Positions 25,340-34,450 are shown, counted from the first letter of the stretch. The stretch: 64,000 nucleotides of DNA from JBBSDP01 sp038240605 (GCA_038240605.1 JBBSDP010000017.1:1-64000), one strand, 5' to 3'. Numbers and translations: made by a program. The notes: generated by a model not told the origin, from the letters alone.

Positions 25340-25819
25340 ATGGAAGAAACGCTTCCACCCTCCACCGCGGAAGGCACCGGCTTTGAGCCGACGCGGGTGC
25401 GGCAGTTCACCGTCTTCCTGGACAACCGGGTGGGCCGATTGCAGATGCTGCTGCGCGCGCTCGAGGAAAGCGTCAGGCGGATCGTTGCCCTTTCGATCGA
25501 GGAGTCAGCGGAGACCGCATTGGTCCGCCTGATCTGCTCGGAGCCGGAACTCGCCCGCGAGGCGATGCAGGCGGCGGGGTTCAGCTTCAGCGAGTCCGAG
25601 GTCCTGGCCGTCGAGCTGTCCAAGCGCAGCAAGCAGCCGTTAATCGACATCTGCTCGGCCCTGCTGACGGCGGAGATCAACATTCATTACGCCTACCCTC
25701 TGCTGCTTCGCCCCCGCGGGCCGACGCTGGCGCTCTACGTTGACGATCCGACGCTCGCGGCGCAAATCCTGATCAAGAAGGGGTTCGTGCTCGTCGGGGA
25801 GAGCGATCTGCGCAAGTAG
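25340..25819 (+). CDS. Tandem ACT-domain protein
   Basis: A 159-residue protein with two ACT-like halves: RQFTVFLDNRVGRLQMLLRA begins the first, with an alpha/beta ligand-binding fold through EPELAREAMQAAGF; SEVLAVELSKRSKQPLIDIC begins the second. ACT domains sense amino acids. There is no attached enzyme, so this may be a stand-alone sensor or a regulator of an amino-acid pathway; similar planctomycete proteins are common. It is 53 nt upstream of the next gene on the same strand. Confidence 0.75.
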   Translation: MEETLPPSTAEGTGFEPTRVRQFTVFLDNRVGRLQMLLRALEESVRRIVALSIEESAETALVRLICSEPELAREAMQAAGFSFSESEVLAVELSKRSKQPLIDICSALLTAEINIHYAYPLLLRPRGPTLALYVDDPTLAAQILIKKGFVLVGESDLRK

Positions 25820-25872
25820 AGACGCCGGCCCGCTACAGAGAATCTCCAGTCTCACCCGATACTGCCAACAGA

Positions 25873-26877
25873 ATGTTTACCGGACCTGCCGTGCGGCAGA
25901 CCATGAACGAGCCGACTCGGCATCGCGCCGCCATCTACGGCGCCGGCGTTGAACTGGAATGCTCGGTGCCATACGTGCGGCGCGAGATCCGCACGCTGTT
26001 TGGACCGTTCGCCGCCTACGCGCAAGCCGCACGATCGCAAGCCGCGCCCTGCGTCGGCACCGTGTTGCCCTACGATCATTCCGATGTCGTCAGGCACCTT
26101 TCTTCCAGCGCTACGATCATTTCGCAAACGCCGGATCTCGCTGAGATCTACCAGGAGGGAGAGCGATTCTGGCTCGTTGACGACCGCTGGGGCGTTTGTG
26201 AATTGAACCTGCTGAAAGGGGTGTGGCGAAGCTGGGTGATCCCCGAACCCAAGCTCGACGCCTACCGATGCTCGGAGCTGGCCGTGCTTTGGCCCATGGC
26301 TCAACTGATGCGCGGCCGGGGCGTTCACCTCTTACCGGCGGCTTCGATCTCGCGCGATGGATGGGGCGCGCTGCTCATCAGCCCGTTCGGGCTGGGACCG
26401 GAGCTGCTCGCGCTGGTGCAGGCGGGTTATCAGCTCATCGGCCAGCGCTGGACCGCGATCCGTGATGACCGGGAGGCGGTGACCTTGTTGCCCATCCCAG
26501 GCCGGGTCGAGCGTCCCACGTCACCGCGGCGTCAGCAGGCCATTGATGCCAGCGAAATGTGGGTCAACCTGGCCGAAGGACGTCCGTGGGCAACGGCCCC
26601 GCGCGCCCAGTGCCAGGCCATCTTTGTGGCCGACCACGGCCGGCGGCCCAAAGCCCACCTTCGCGAGATCGAGACACTCGCAGCAGTGAGATTGCTGCGG
26701 CGAAACTGGCCAATTCCGGAGCTTCACCCGACCCGACGTTACGGGCCCCTCGCATCACGACTGGCACAGTCGTGCCGCTGCCGTGAGGCGCAGCTCTCGC
26801 GCGATCCGCTGGATCTGCTGGCGCTCTTCGACGCGGTACGGAATGCCGACATGGTTTCCGCCGCCGCGGTGGCCTGA
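25873..26877 (+). CDS. HPr-kinase-like protein with a lost P-loop
   Basis: A 334-residue protein of unknown function. The start (AIYGAGVELECSVPYVRREI) and the block RGRGVHLLPAASISRDGWGA, LLISPFGLGPELLALVQAGY, then QLIGQRWTAIRDD resemble HprK-related serine kinases, where a P-loop (GxxGxGKS) should follow the hydrophobic strand. Here that loop reads SPFGLGPE, without the Lys-Ser/Thr. ATP-dependent kinase activity is therefore doubtful; the fold may have been kept for binding. An alternative start lies at 25903. Assignment to this superfamily is by pattern only. Confidence 0.5.
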   Translation: MFTGPAVRQTMNEPTRHRAAIYGAGVELECSVPYVRREIRTLFGPFAAYAQAARSQAAPCVGTVLPYDHSDVVRHLSSSATIISQTPDLAEIYQEGERFWLVDDRWGVCELNLLKGVWRSWVIPEPKLDAYRCSELAVLWPMAQLMRGRGVHLLPAASISRDGWGALLISPFGLGPELLALVQAGYQLIGQRWTAIRDDREAVTLLPIPGRVERPTSPRRQQAIDASEMWVNLAEGRPWATAPRAQCQAIFVADHGRRPKAHLREIETLAAVRLLRRNWPIPELHPTRRYGPLASRLAQSCRCREAQLSRDPLDLLALFDAVRNADMVSAAAVA

Positions 26878-26913
26878 CGGGCCGCCACTGTTCCAAAGCA
26901 AAATGTGAAAAGA

Positions 26914-26947
26914 AAGCCCGGCCGACAAGGCCGGGCTTGGTTTGGTT
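26914..26947 (-). terminator. Intrinsic terminator of rplM-rpsI (possibly bidirectional)
   Basis: A perfect 10-bp stem (26914-26923 with 26929-26938) and 5-nt loop. On the minus strand it is followed by a T-rich stretch, as expected for termination of the ribosomal protein operon. On the plus strand TTGGTTTGG follows, so it may also end the 25873 gene transcript. Confidence 0.8.
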
Positions 26948-26986
26948 AAGTGTCGTCGTGGAGCGGAGTCCGCGCGCCGCGAAATA

Positions 26987-27439
26987 TTATCGCTTCGAGA
27001 ACTGGAAGCGACGGCGGGCGCCACGCTGGCCGTACTTCTTCCGTTCCTTCATCCGGCTGTCACGGGTCAGGAAGCCGCTGTTGCGGAGCGGTGCTTCCAA
27101 TCCGCTGTCGTACTTTAACAGCGCGCGGCCGAGGCCCATGACAATCGCTCCAGCCTGACCAGAGGGGCCGCCGCCATCGGCGGTGACCAGCACGTCCATC
27201 TTTCCGCCGGTGCTGGTTACTTCCAGCGGGCCGAAGATGGCCTTGCGATCGCGTTCGCCGGTGAAGTAATCGTTGAGCGTGCGCCCGTTGATCTCGATCT
27301 TGCCGGTACCGGGAGCAACGCGAACGCGGGCGACGGCGGATTTGCGGCGGCCGATGCCCCAGATAAAGGTGGGCTTGGCCTGCGATCCAGATGCATTGCT
27401 GGCGGTGGAAGTAGCGGTGGATGTGTCTTGTTCTGCCAT
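26987..27439 (-). CDS. rpsI: 30S ribosomal protein S9
   Basis: A 150-residue S9/uS9. The core runs from FIWGIGRRKSAVARVRVAPG to the basic C-terminal tail RGARRRFQFSKR, whose last residues reach the P-site tRNA. GGGPSGQAGAI and KYDSGLEAPLRNSGFLTRDS are conserved. A ~20-residue Ser/Thr/Ala-rich N-terminal extension is typical of several phyla. It follows rplM in the usual operon order. Confidence 0.97.
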   Translation of the reverse strand: MAEQDTSTATSTASNASGSQAKPTFIWGIGRRKSAVARVRVAPGTGKIEINGRTLNDYFTGERDRKAIFGPLEVTSTGGKMDVLVTADGGGPSGQAGAIVMGLGRALLKYDSGLEAPLRNSGFLTRDSRMKERKKYGQRGARRRFQFSKR

Positions 27440-27499
27440 ACTCGTCGCTCTGCGTGTTGAAGTATCGATAGGCCTGACTAAGCGGATTCGTCGCGCACG

Positions 27500-27940
27500 T
27501 TACCGCAAGGTGGTCAGCTTCAGTTCCTGGGGCTGCTGGGCACTGTGCGGGTGCTCGCCTCCCTTGTAAATCTTCAGCTTGCCCAAAATGTTACGTCCCA
27601 TCTTGTTCTTGGGCAGCATTCGACGCACGGCAAGCTCAACCACCTTCTCTGGATGAAGGGCGTTCATCCGTTCGTAAGAGTAATGGTGATGCCCGCCGGG
27701 ATAACGCGAATAGGTTTCGTATTGGATCACGCTGGCCTTGCGGCCGGTGACCTTGACCTTCTCGGCGTTGATGACGATCACGAAATCGCCGGTATCGACG
27801 TGAGGTGCGTAAGTCGGTTTGTGTTTGCCTTGAAGGATCATCGCGATCCGCGCGGCAAGCCGGCCGAGAACTTTGCCACTGGCGTCAACGACGTGCCAGT
27901 TGGCGGCAATTTCGCCCGGCTTGGGCATGTACGTGCTCAT
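27500..27940 (-). CDS. rplM: 50S ribosomal protein L13
   Basis: A 146-residue L13/uL13, first gene of the rplM-rpsI operon. Conserved parts are WHVVDASGKVLGRLAARIA, HVDTGDFVIVINAEKVKVTG and RMLPKNKMGRNILGKLKIYK. A clear sigma-70-type promoter lies about 80 nt upstream. Confidence 0.97.
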   Translation of the reverse strand: MSTYMPKPGEIAANWHVVDASGKVLGRLAARIAMILQGKHKPTYAPHVDTGDFVIVINAEKVKVTGRKASVIQYETYSRYPGGHHHYSYERMNALHPEKVVELAVRRMLPKNKMGRNILGKLKIYKGGEHPHSAQQPQELKLTTLR

Positions 27941-28018
27941 AAGTTCCTCGCGGGACCCGCAAAATCAAGCTCGTTTCCGTGCGGCGCCGCGGGAAGCGTC
28001 CGATCGGGGGAATCGGGA

Positions 28019-28046
28019 AGTTTATCGATAGCACGGATTGTGTCAA
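28019..28046 (-). promoter_or_regulatory. Sigma-70-type promoter of rplM-rpsI
   Basis: On the minus strand a perfect -35 box TTGACA (28046-28041) and TAAACT -10 (28024-28019) are 16 nt apart. Transcription would begin near 28012, giving a leader of about 70 nt before rplM. Confidence 0.65.
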
Positions 28047-28200
28047 GTTGCCGGGTGGCTGATCGCCTACCCGCAATTCCGCCGTTGGCCGCAAGTCCGG
28101 CGTGCTTTTGTGTCGGCCTGGATGTGGGTGACAATGCGTTGAAAAAAACTTCAGAAATCGGAAAGTTTTTTGTTTTCGCCTCTAGCCACGGTTGAGATGA

Positions 28201-28551
28201 GTGTTATACTCGCGCGCAGCGGAGTCGAATCGTGTCTGGCAGGTAAAAGAAATTCAGACGACTCCGAACCCGAACGCATTGAAATTTATTTTGACGGGGC
28301 GGGTGGTGCAACGTCCTTTGAGCTTTCAAAGCCTGGACGAAGCTGCCAGCTTTCCACCGGCATTACAGTTACTTGCGATTCCCGGGGTGAGGAACCTGCT
28401 GTTCCTCAACGATTTCGTGACCGTCAACAAGAGCCCCGAGGCGCGCTGGCCGGACATTCGGCGCGAGGCGACGAGAATTCTGCAAAACCTAAAAAACGAG
28501 GATTTTCAGCAAAATGCGGGTTTTCCAAACCCCCCAACGAAACGCACGTAA
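28201..28551 (+). CDS. Nfu/NifU N-terminal-domain protein
   Basis: A protein of up to 116 residues with the Nfu_N fold. VKEIQTTPNPNALKFILTGR is the diagnostic start (TPNPNxxKF), followed by ASFPPALQLLAIPGVRNLLF and VTVNKSPEARWPDIRREATR. There is no C-terminal NifU CxxC iron-sulfur scaffold, so this is a stand-alone Nfu_N domain, found in many bacteria near or apart from iron-sulfur genes. The start is uncertain: the frame opens with GTG at 28201, and the domain begins about 14 residues later. A textbook intrinsic terminator follows. Confidence 0.75.
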   Translation: MLYSRAAESNRVWQVKEIQTTPNPNALKFILTGRVVQRPLSFQSLDEAASFPPALQLLAIPGVRNLLFLNDFVTVNKSPEARWPDIRREATRILQNLKNEDFQQNAGFPNPPTKRT

Positions 28552-28582
28552 TACCTCGTGCGAACTGTTTCTTCCCTCCTTG

Positions 28583-28622
28583 CCCCGTAGGTCTCACCCA
28601 CGCCTACGGGGTTTTTTATTTT
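28583..28622 (+). terminator. Intrinsic terminator after the Nfu_N gene
   Basis: A 9-bp stem (28583-28591 with 28603-28611), an 11-nt loop and six T followed by ATTTT. It is among the clearest rho-independent terminators in the window. Confidence 0.9.
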
Positions 28623-28790
28623 CCGAATTCGGAGCAGAACCTCCGATGATCCTCGCCGTTACGGCGCGTTCGTCTCCGCGTTCGTGCTGAACATGTTGAA
28701 GTAGACGTTAGCCAACACCTTTACCGCGGTAATCGGGGCCGGATCACGCAACCGGCCGATTGCAGAGGAGCGTCGGCTGGACGTGCTTCT

Positions 28791-31076
28791 TTACCGGCGC
28801 TGGACCTTTTCGACGATTTCGGGCGGGATAAATCCGCTCGGAAACAGGACCGTGAGGTGTGACTCCCAGGCGACGTCGATCCGTCCCGCGGGGTCCAGCC
28901 AGATGCGCGTCGGGTCGTCGACGTTGGGGATGTCGTCGGTAAAGGTGGCTTCGATCCGGAACGGCGCAGCGCCCGACGGGGTGGGCCGGATCCGCAGCAC
29001 GCGCCCGGGCTGGTTGAAGAGAAAGAGCCGGCCGTCGGCAACGCCAATGAGGTGCGGCGTGCTGCTGCCGTTGGCGATGGCCGGCAGTCGCCATGTGACC
29101 GTTTGGCCATTGCGCGTGACGCGAAGGTCGGTGAGCCCTCCGTCGTAGCGCGTGCCGTCGGGAGTGACGAGCAATGGCGGCTCGGTGGATTGCGTGGTCG
29201 CCGGCAAGTTAACGGCGGTCGTGGTGGGGCCAGTTGCCGACACGGGCCTGGTGGTCGGCAGGGTGGTCGGCGGAATTTCATCGGCGCGGGTGAACATCCG
29301 TTCCCCTTTGTCGAGCAGCCTCCAGTCTTTCTCGGCCAAGGCGTAAGCCGCCTCGCCATGCTTCACAACCGGCCAGTTCTCTTTGTCCCAGCCGACCGAT
29401 TCAGCGATGGGCAATTCCCACGCGGGCAGACGGGGAGTCGGATCGAGCAGGGTGGGATCGATGATCAGCGTTTCGTTTGAAGCAGCCGCCGGCGTTCGGA
29501 AAACCCAGCGGCCGCGGTGGTCAACGCCTACCAGCTCGGTAAAGCGTGCTTCCTCCTTGCGGAGCAGATTGATGAAGCCATTGCCGATGAATCGTTTGTA
29601 TCCGCCAGCGGCATCACTGACGACCCAATCGTTGCCGAGGGCAAAGAGGCGCGAACGGTCCGGCGTGAGGTCGGTCGTGAGGGATTCGGGAAGCAACTCG
29701 ATGACCCGGCCGGGGCGAAGGCTGATCCAGGCGGGGGCGCGTTCGCCGGGATCACCGCCGTCGGGGTTGGGAATGGAGACGCCTTGCTCGGCGTACAGGA
29801 CGACGCCGCCATCGGCGAGCCGTGCCGCGACGCGGAGCGACTTGTCTCCGAGGAGCGACATTCCGCCCAGGGTCGGTTGCACGCGGTCATGGAGCAATTG
29901 CTTGAGCCGAGCCTGCGCCTCGGGCGGCTGATCGTTCATCAGCTTCTCGAGGATCGGCCAGATCCCCGGACCGTATCGAGTGAGTTGCTCATACGCCGCG
30001 TTGCGCTTGACTGGATCGGCATCAGACAACCCATCGACGAATTGCGAGATTTTGTTTTCATCGACGGCGGTGGCATCGAGCGTCGCCAGGTCGAGCCGGG
30101 TCGCGTCGGCATCGGTTCGGGAGATCTGGAGTACGCTTCCATCGAGCAGCGGGACCAGGTGAACGATGCGATCGGGCCAGCCTTCGGCGGGGGTGAGACG
30201 TTGCCAATGGTCGTCGACAAATCGTGCCGCGCCACCGCCGCCGGTCTCCTTCGAATCAGCGGGCATCCAGGCGAGGACGCCGCGGCCGTCAAGTAACGCC
30301 TGTGCCTCCTGCGAATGTCCGTCATCGCCCAATACGGAGCGGGTTGCAGGCGCGGTCGGATGGGTGGCGGGCTGCGACGCAGGCGAGGCCTGCGATGTGA
30401 CGAGCTCGACGTACGATTCCTCGAGGTGAGGCTCGAGCGTGAAAACGCTAACGCCGCTCCGACACGGCACCACGATGCGCTCGTTCCATGAGATCGCGCG
30501 GTTCCAGAGATAGTCGCGGCGCGCCGGAAGCGAACGCCGGCCCGATGCCCAGAGAACGTCGTAGCCGCCGCCGTCGTCACGGCGGCAGATGAGGTGCGGG
30601 GGCCAGGCGGCGTTGTCGGAGGGCATCCAGTGGACGAAGGCGACATGCTCGCGAATAACGTGCGCCTGGGGATTCGCTTTTGGATCGATGGCCTCCTTTA
30701 ATACGTCTTCAGTCGGCCGTGCGTCCGGGCAAGTGATCCATAGGTCCTCGCCAGGTGGGACGCTGACGTACACGGGATGATGGAGCACCAGGTGGGCCGC
30801 CTGCGGCAGGTCCAGGGGAATGCTCAACGGCTGAGTGGTCGGCAGGTCCGCATACTCACCTCGAACCGCGTCGATGTAGCTGGCGAACGGTTTCGTTGTC
30901 GCGGCTGGTAATGATGTGGGACCGGCAGGGTTTGTGGTGAGCGGCGGGATGGGCTTTGAGGCCAGGATCGTCGGGGCCGTCGTCGATCGCGAGCGATGGA
31001 TGAGGATGCTCGCCACGGCGATGAGGGCGCTCGCCGTTACGACCCCCAGCAGAATTGCCCCGGCTCGACGCGACAT
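28791..31076 (-). CDS. Large membrane-anchored protein of unknown function
   Basis: A 761-residue protein with an N-terminal membrane helix (residues ~5-26, GAILLGVVTASALIAVASIL) and a Thr/Pro-rich linker; the rest is probably extracytoplasmic. The body is beta-rich with several repeated WxL/RDD-type strands. It includes a helical stretch around 340-400 (LSDADPVKRNAAYEQLTRYG, PGIWPILEKLMNDQPPEAQA) that resembles a HEAT-like repeat, as in planctomycete proteins where a propeller and HEAT segments are combined. A second Pro/Thr-rich linker lies near 615-640. No enzyme motif is seen. It ends close to a stretch (28650-28790) without a gene. Confidence 0.65.
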   Translation of the reverse strand: MSRRAGAILLGVVTASALIAVASILIHRSRSTTAPTILASKPIPPLTTNPAGPTSLPAATTKPFASYIDAVRGEYADLPTTQPLSIPLDLPQAAHLVLHHPVYVSVPPGEDLWITCPDARPTEDVLKEAIDPKANPQAHVIREHVAFVHWMPSDNAAWPPHLICRRDDGGGYDVLWASGRRSLPARRDYLWNRAISWNERIVVPCRSGVSVFTLEPHLEESYVELVTSQASPASQPATHPTAPATRSVLGDDGHSQEAQALLDGRGVLAWMPADSKETGGGGAARFVDDHWQRLTPAEGWPDRIVHLVPLLDGSVLQISRTDADATRLDLATLDATAVDENKISQFVDGLSDADPVKRNAAYEQLTRYGPGIWPILEKLMNDQPPEAQARLKQLLHDRVQPTLGGMSLLGDKSLRVAARLADGGVVLYAEQGVSIPNPDGGDPGERAPAWISLRPGRVIELLPESLTTDLTPDRSRLFALGNDWVVSDAAGGYKRFIGNGFINLLRKEEARFTELVGVDHRGRWVFRTPAAASNETLIIDPTLLDPTPRLPAWELPIAESVGWDKENWPVVKHGEAAYALAEKDWRLLDKGERMFTRADEIPPTTLPTTRPVSATGPTTTAVNLPATTQSTEPPLLVTPDGTRYDGGLTDLRVTRNGQTVTWRLPAIANGSSTPHLIGVADGRLFLFNQPGRVLRIRPTPSGAAPFRIEATFTDDIPNVDDPTRIWLDPAGRIDVAWESHLTVLFPSGFIPPEIVEKVQRR

Positions 31077-31217
31077 GCACGACAGATGCTATCAAAAAAT
31101 CCGCCGTCAGGTGGAAGTGAATCATGATGGGGCGAATCGGCTTGGCGATGATTAATTGTAAGACAAACGCTCGCATCAGGATGTGTTAAATTGTTCGCGG
31201 CTCGCGGGAGTGCTGGG

Positions 31218-31844
31218 ATGCCGGACAACCCCACGGAATCTTCGACCGTGCCACCGGCGTCCTACCGGGTATTGATCGTCGAGGACGACACGCTGGTCGG
31301 CATGGGTTTGCTTGCCCAGCTGGAGAAGCTCGGGCACGTCGTGGTCGGGCAGGCGTCCACCGCCGCCCAGGCGCAGCAACTCTTTCATGATGCCAGGCCG
31401 GACATCGTCCTGACGGACATCCGACTCGATCGCGCCGACGGGATCGAGCTGGTCACGCAGTTGCTCGAGGAGCGTCGCTGTCCCGCGCTGATCCTCAGCG
31501 CCTACAGCGACCGCGACCTCATCGAACGCGCCAGCGCCGCCGGCGTTTTTGGCTACCTCATCAAGCCGGTCAGTGCCGAGTCGCTCCAGGCACAGATGGA
31601 AATCGCGGTCCGCCGGTTCGGCGAGCGCGAGCAGCTGGCCCGCGAGAAGGAAGCGCTGACGCAGAACCTGGAGACGCGCAAGCTGATCGAAAAAGCGAAG
31701 GGGATCTTCATGCGACGGCTCAACCTCGACGAGCCCGAGGCCCATCGCCGGTTACAGCAGGAGAGCCAGCGCCGGCGGATCAGCATCGCGGACCTGGCCA
31801 AGCGGGTGATCGAATCCGAAGAATTGCTGGGTGGGCAGCCATAG
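31218..31844 (+). CDS. Response regulator with ANTAR RNA-binding domain
   Basis: A 208-residue AmiR/NasR-type protein. The start at 31218 has GGGAG upstream; the frame also opens at a TTG 27 nt earlier. The receiver domain has VEDD, the phosphoacceptor Asp in IVLTDIRLD and KPVSAE. The C-terminal ANTAR domain reads LIEKAKGIFMRRLNLDEPEA, HRRLQQESQRR, with the typical Ala-Lys-Gly and three-helix pattern. ANTAR proteins bind two-stem-loop RNA and prevent termination. No such leader is obvious nearby, so its target is elsewhere. It is 89 nt upstream of glyA. Confidence 0.88.
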   Translation: MPDNPTESSTVPPASYRVLIVEDDTLVGMGLLAQLEKLGHVVVGQASTAAQAQQLFHDARPDIVLTDIRLDRADGIELVTQLLEERRCPALILSAYSDRDLIERASAAGVFGYLIKPVSAESLQAQMEIAVRRFGEREQLAREKEALTQNLETRKLIEKAKGIFMRRLNLDEPEAHRRLQQESQRRRISIADLAKRVIESEELLGGQP

Positions 31845-31933
31845 CAGTCACTGCCCATTTCCCGCGCATCGACGCAACCGCTACAATCCCCCGCTTTCCT
31901 AGACCGCGGTCGTGCGACACAGGAGGTGGGTTC

Positions 31934-33175
31934 ATGAGCTTGAGGAACGTCGATCCGCAGATTGCGGAGCTGATTGAAAAGGAAACGCAGCGCCAGGCGA
32001 GCACCCTGGAGCTGATCGCCAGCGAGAACCACGTATCGGCCGCGGTCATGGAGGCCGCGGGCACCGTGCTGACCAACAAGTACGCCGAAGGGTATCCCGG
32101 CGCGCGCTACTACGGCGGATGTCTTTATTACGATCAGATCGAAAACCTGGCGATCGACCGCGCGCGGCAGCTCTTCGGGTGTCGCTTCGCCAACGTTCAG
32201 CCGCACAGCGGCGCCAACGCCAACCTCGCCGCATTCATGGCGATGATGAAGCCGGGTGACACGTTCATCTCGCTCAACCTCGCGAGCGGCGGACACCTCT
32301 CGCACGGCATGAAGCTGAACACGTCGGCGATCTTCTACAAGCCGGATCACTACGAGCTGAATCCGAAAACCGAGCAGATCGATTTCAACTCGGTGCGGGT
32401 GAAGGCCAGGGAGCTGCGGCCGAAGATGATCTTGTGCGGCTACAGCGCCTATCCGCGGACGATCGACTTCGCGCAGTTCCGGCAGATCGCCGATGAGGTC
32501 GGCGCCCTTCTCATGGCCGACATCGCCCACATCGCGGGCCTGGTCGCCACCGGCGCGCACCCCTCGCCGTTCCCGCATGCTCATGTTGTGACGACGACGA
32601 CGCACAAGACCCTGCGCGGCCCGCGCGGCGGGTTGATCCTCACCAACGATGAGGAGCTGAACAAGGCGATCAACCGCAGCGTGTTCCCCGGAAGCCAGGG
32701 CGGCCCGCTGATGCACATCATCGCGGCCAAGGCGGTCGCATTTGGAGAGGACCTTAAGCCGGCGTTCGCCGAATACTCGCGGCAGATCGTGAAGAACGCC
32801 AAGGCGCTGGCCGCCGGCCTCACGTCGCGCGGGTACCGGCTGGTGAGCGGCGGGACCGACAACCACCTCATGCTCGTCGACCTGCGCGCGAAGGGCGATC
32901 ATCTCACCGGCGCCGATGTGGAAAAGGCCCTGGAAGCCGCAGGTATCATCGCCAACAAGAACGGCGTCCCCAACGACCCGCGCCCGCCCAAGGTGACGAG
33001 CGGGGTGCGCCTGGGAACGCCCGCGCTGACCACGCGCGGCCTGAAAGAGAAGGAGATGGAAGCCGTCGCCGACTTCATCGATCGCGCCGTCATCGCCAAG
33101 GACGATTCAACCGCCCTCTCGCGCATCCGTGGCGAGGTGGCGGAGTTCTGCAAGAATTTCCCCATGCCGCATTAG
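31934..33175 (+). CDS. glyA: Serine hydroxymethyltransferase
   Basis: A 413-residue PLP enzyme converting serine and tetrahydrofolate to glycine and methylene-tetrahydrofolate. Recognised by LELIASENHVSAAVMEAAGT, NKYAEGYPGARYYGG, and the PLP lysine region VVTTTTHKTLRGPRGG. Length is normal. AGGAGGTGG is a strong ribosome binding site. A TACAAT at 31882-31887 could be its -10. It is followed by a peptidyl-prolyl isomerase gene after 10 nt. Confidence 0.97.
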   Translation: MSLRNVDPQIAELIEKETQRQASTLELIASENHVSAAVMEAAGTVLTNKYAEGYPGARYYGGCLYYDQIENLAIDRARQLFGCRFANVQPHSGANANLAAFMAMMKPGDTFISLNLASGGHLSHGMKLNTSAIFYKPDHYELNPKTEQIDFNSVRVKARELRPKMILCGYSAYPRTIDFAQFRQIADEVGALLMADIAHIAGLVATGAHPSPFPHAHVVTTTTHKTLRGPRGGLILTNDEELNKAINRSVFPGSQGGPLMHIIAAKAVAFGEDLKPAFAEYSRQIVKNAKALAAGLTSRGYRLVSGGTDNHLMLVDLRAKGDHLTGADVEKALEAAGIIANKNGVPNDPRPPKVTSGVRLGTPALTTRGLKEKEMEAVADFIDRAVIAKDDSTALSRIRGEVAEFCKNFPMPH

Positions 33176-33185
33176 GAGAACCGCC

Positions 33186-34076
33186 ATGCATTTGACCGCA
33201 CTGTTATTGCTCGCGTCGGTGCTATCGCCTGTCCGGACCTGGAATTCCCCGTCGAAGCCCGTGGAGGTCAGCGTCAACGCCGCCGCGCCGGCCCGCCTCG
33301 TCCTCACAACCTTCAACGGAACCGCGGTGCCGGCCACCGGCCCGGTGGACGTCAGCGGGGAGAAGACGGTGGACCTGGCGAAAATTTTCCCGCCAATCGC
33401 CAACGGGGGCACGTTCGTCCTCTTCCTCGTGCCCAAGGACGGGAAGACTGCCCAGTTCCTGGGGACGCCGCTGGTCGTCGAATCGATTCCCGATAAGCGA
33501 GGCGGACGACCGGGGCCGATCGTGATCAGGATCCAGCCCCTGGAATACGCGGTCATGGACACGAAGCAGGGCCCGCTGAAGATGATGTTCTATTACGATG
33601 TCGCTCATCACACCGTCGATAACTTCCTGGACCTGGCGAAGGGCGGTTACTACGACAAGCTCACCTTTCACCGCATCGTGCCCGGGTTCGTGATCCAGGG
33701 TGGCGACCCGCGCGGCGACGGGAGCGGCGGACCGGGTTACCAGGTCGAAGGGGAGTTCAACGAACGGCCGCACCTCGAAGGCGTGCTGTCGATGGCTCGG
33801 CTCGGCGATCCACTGGTGGACAGCGCCGGCAGCCAGTTCTTCGTCTGCCTTGACTACAGTCACACCAAGTCGCTGGACGGCAAGTACACCGCGTTCGGCC
33901 GCGTGGTGGACGGGATGGACGCCGTCAAGAAGATCGCGGCGGCGCCGCTGGCGGATCCGGAGAACGGCGTTCCCAAGGAGCCGCAGGTGATCGAAAACGT
34001 CGTCGTGAAACCGGTGACGGCCGAAGAGAACCCGTACGCCGAAATGTTTCACCTGAAGGAAGGCGACGCGAAGTAA
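33186..34076 (+). CDS. Exported cyclophilin-type peptidyl-prolyl isomerase
   Basis: A 296-residue protein with a short signal peptide (MHLTALLLLASVLSPVRT), a ~100-residue N-terminal domain of unknown function, and a cyclophilin domain from about residue 125: TVDNFLDLAKGGYYDKLTFH, RIVPGFVIQGGDPRGDGSGG, GVLSMARLGDP and SAGSQFFVCL. GFVIQGGDP and SQFFV are classic cyclophilin motifs. The conserved catalytic Arg is in HRIVPGF. The start at 33186 has GGAG ahead. Its role is folding of exported proteins; co-transcription with glyA is likely but probably incidental. Confidence 0.9.
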   Translation: MHLTALLLLASVLSPVRTWNSPSKPVEVSVNAAAPARLVLTTFNGTAVPATGPVDVSGEKTVDLAKIFPPIANGGTFVLFLVPKDGKTAQFLGTPLVVESIPDKRGGRPGPIVIRIQPLEYAVMDTKQGPLKMMFYYDVAHHTVDNFLDLAKGGYYDKLTFHRIVPGFVIQGGDPRGDGSGGPGYQVEGEFNERPHLEGVLSMARLGDPLVDSAGSQFFVCLDYSHTKSLDGKYTAFGRVVDGMDAVKKIAAAPLADPENGVPKEPQVIENVVVKPVTAEENPYAEMFHLKEGDAK

Positions 34077-34166
34077 GCTTTCCGCCTGCTCGCGACCGTC
34101 GGCGCACCCATCACTATGATGCACTGGATGGCGGGACGCCGGCCGATAGACTAAAAATACCCTCCG

Positions 34167-34296
34167 CGCCGCGGAAAGCGGCCGGGAGCGATGCAAGGGT
34201 CGGCTGTGAACCGGGTCAGGTCCGAAAGGAAGCAGCCCTAAGCAGACCCGGTCTTGTGCCGTCGTTTTCCCGGTCGCTTTCCGCGGCGTTTTTTTT
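34167..34296 (+). ncRNA. ffs: Small signal recognition particle RNA (4.5S-like)
   Basis: The core contains the invariant SRP domain IV: GGTCAGGTCCGAAAGGAAGC then AGCCCTAAGCAG. The apical tetraloop is GAAA in place of the GGAA of E. coli 4.5S RNA, still a GNRA loop. 34167-34187 pair with 34268-34288 over about 21 bp with one wobble, closing the hairpin, and eight T follow (34289-34296), serving as terminator. The RNA would be ~120-130 nt, without an Alu domain. It binds Ffh for co-translational targeting. A weak promoter (TAGACT -10) lies just upstream. It sits between the PPIase and NAD kinase genes. Confidence 0.93.
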
Positions 34297-34302
34297 GTTC
34301 GC

Positions 34303-34450
34303 GACACAGACACAGAGGGCGCAGAGAAGCGAGATTGAGGATGGCGAGTAATTCCATCTTCAATCTTCTACCCTCGCTTTTTTTCTCTGTGCCTGCTCCG
34401 AAAACACTCCCTGACGGTGGCGGCTCGCTACGGTCGCGGCGCGGCCGCGG
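34303..34450. repeat. Compound iterated-word inverted repeat after ffs
   Basis: Inner arms 34332-34344 and 34354-34366 match at 12 of 13 positions and use the same GATTGAGGATGG words as the repeat at 2681-2734. Outer arms 34311-34317 and 34385-34391 (cacagag/ctctgtg) extend the pairing. A further word, ccctgacggtggcggctcgc, follows at 34407-34426. No gene overlaps it except the far upstream part of an open frame before nadK. Confidence 0.7.
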
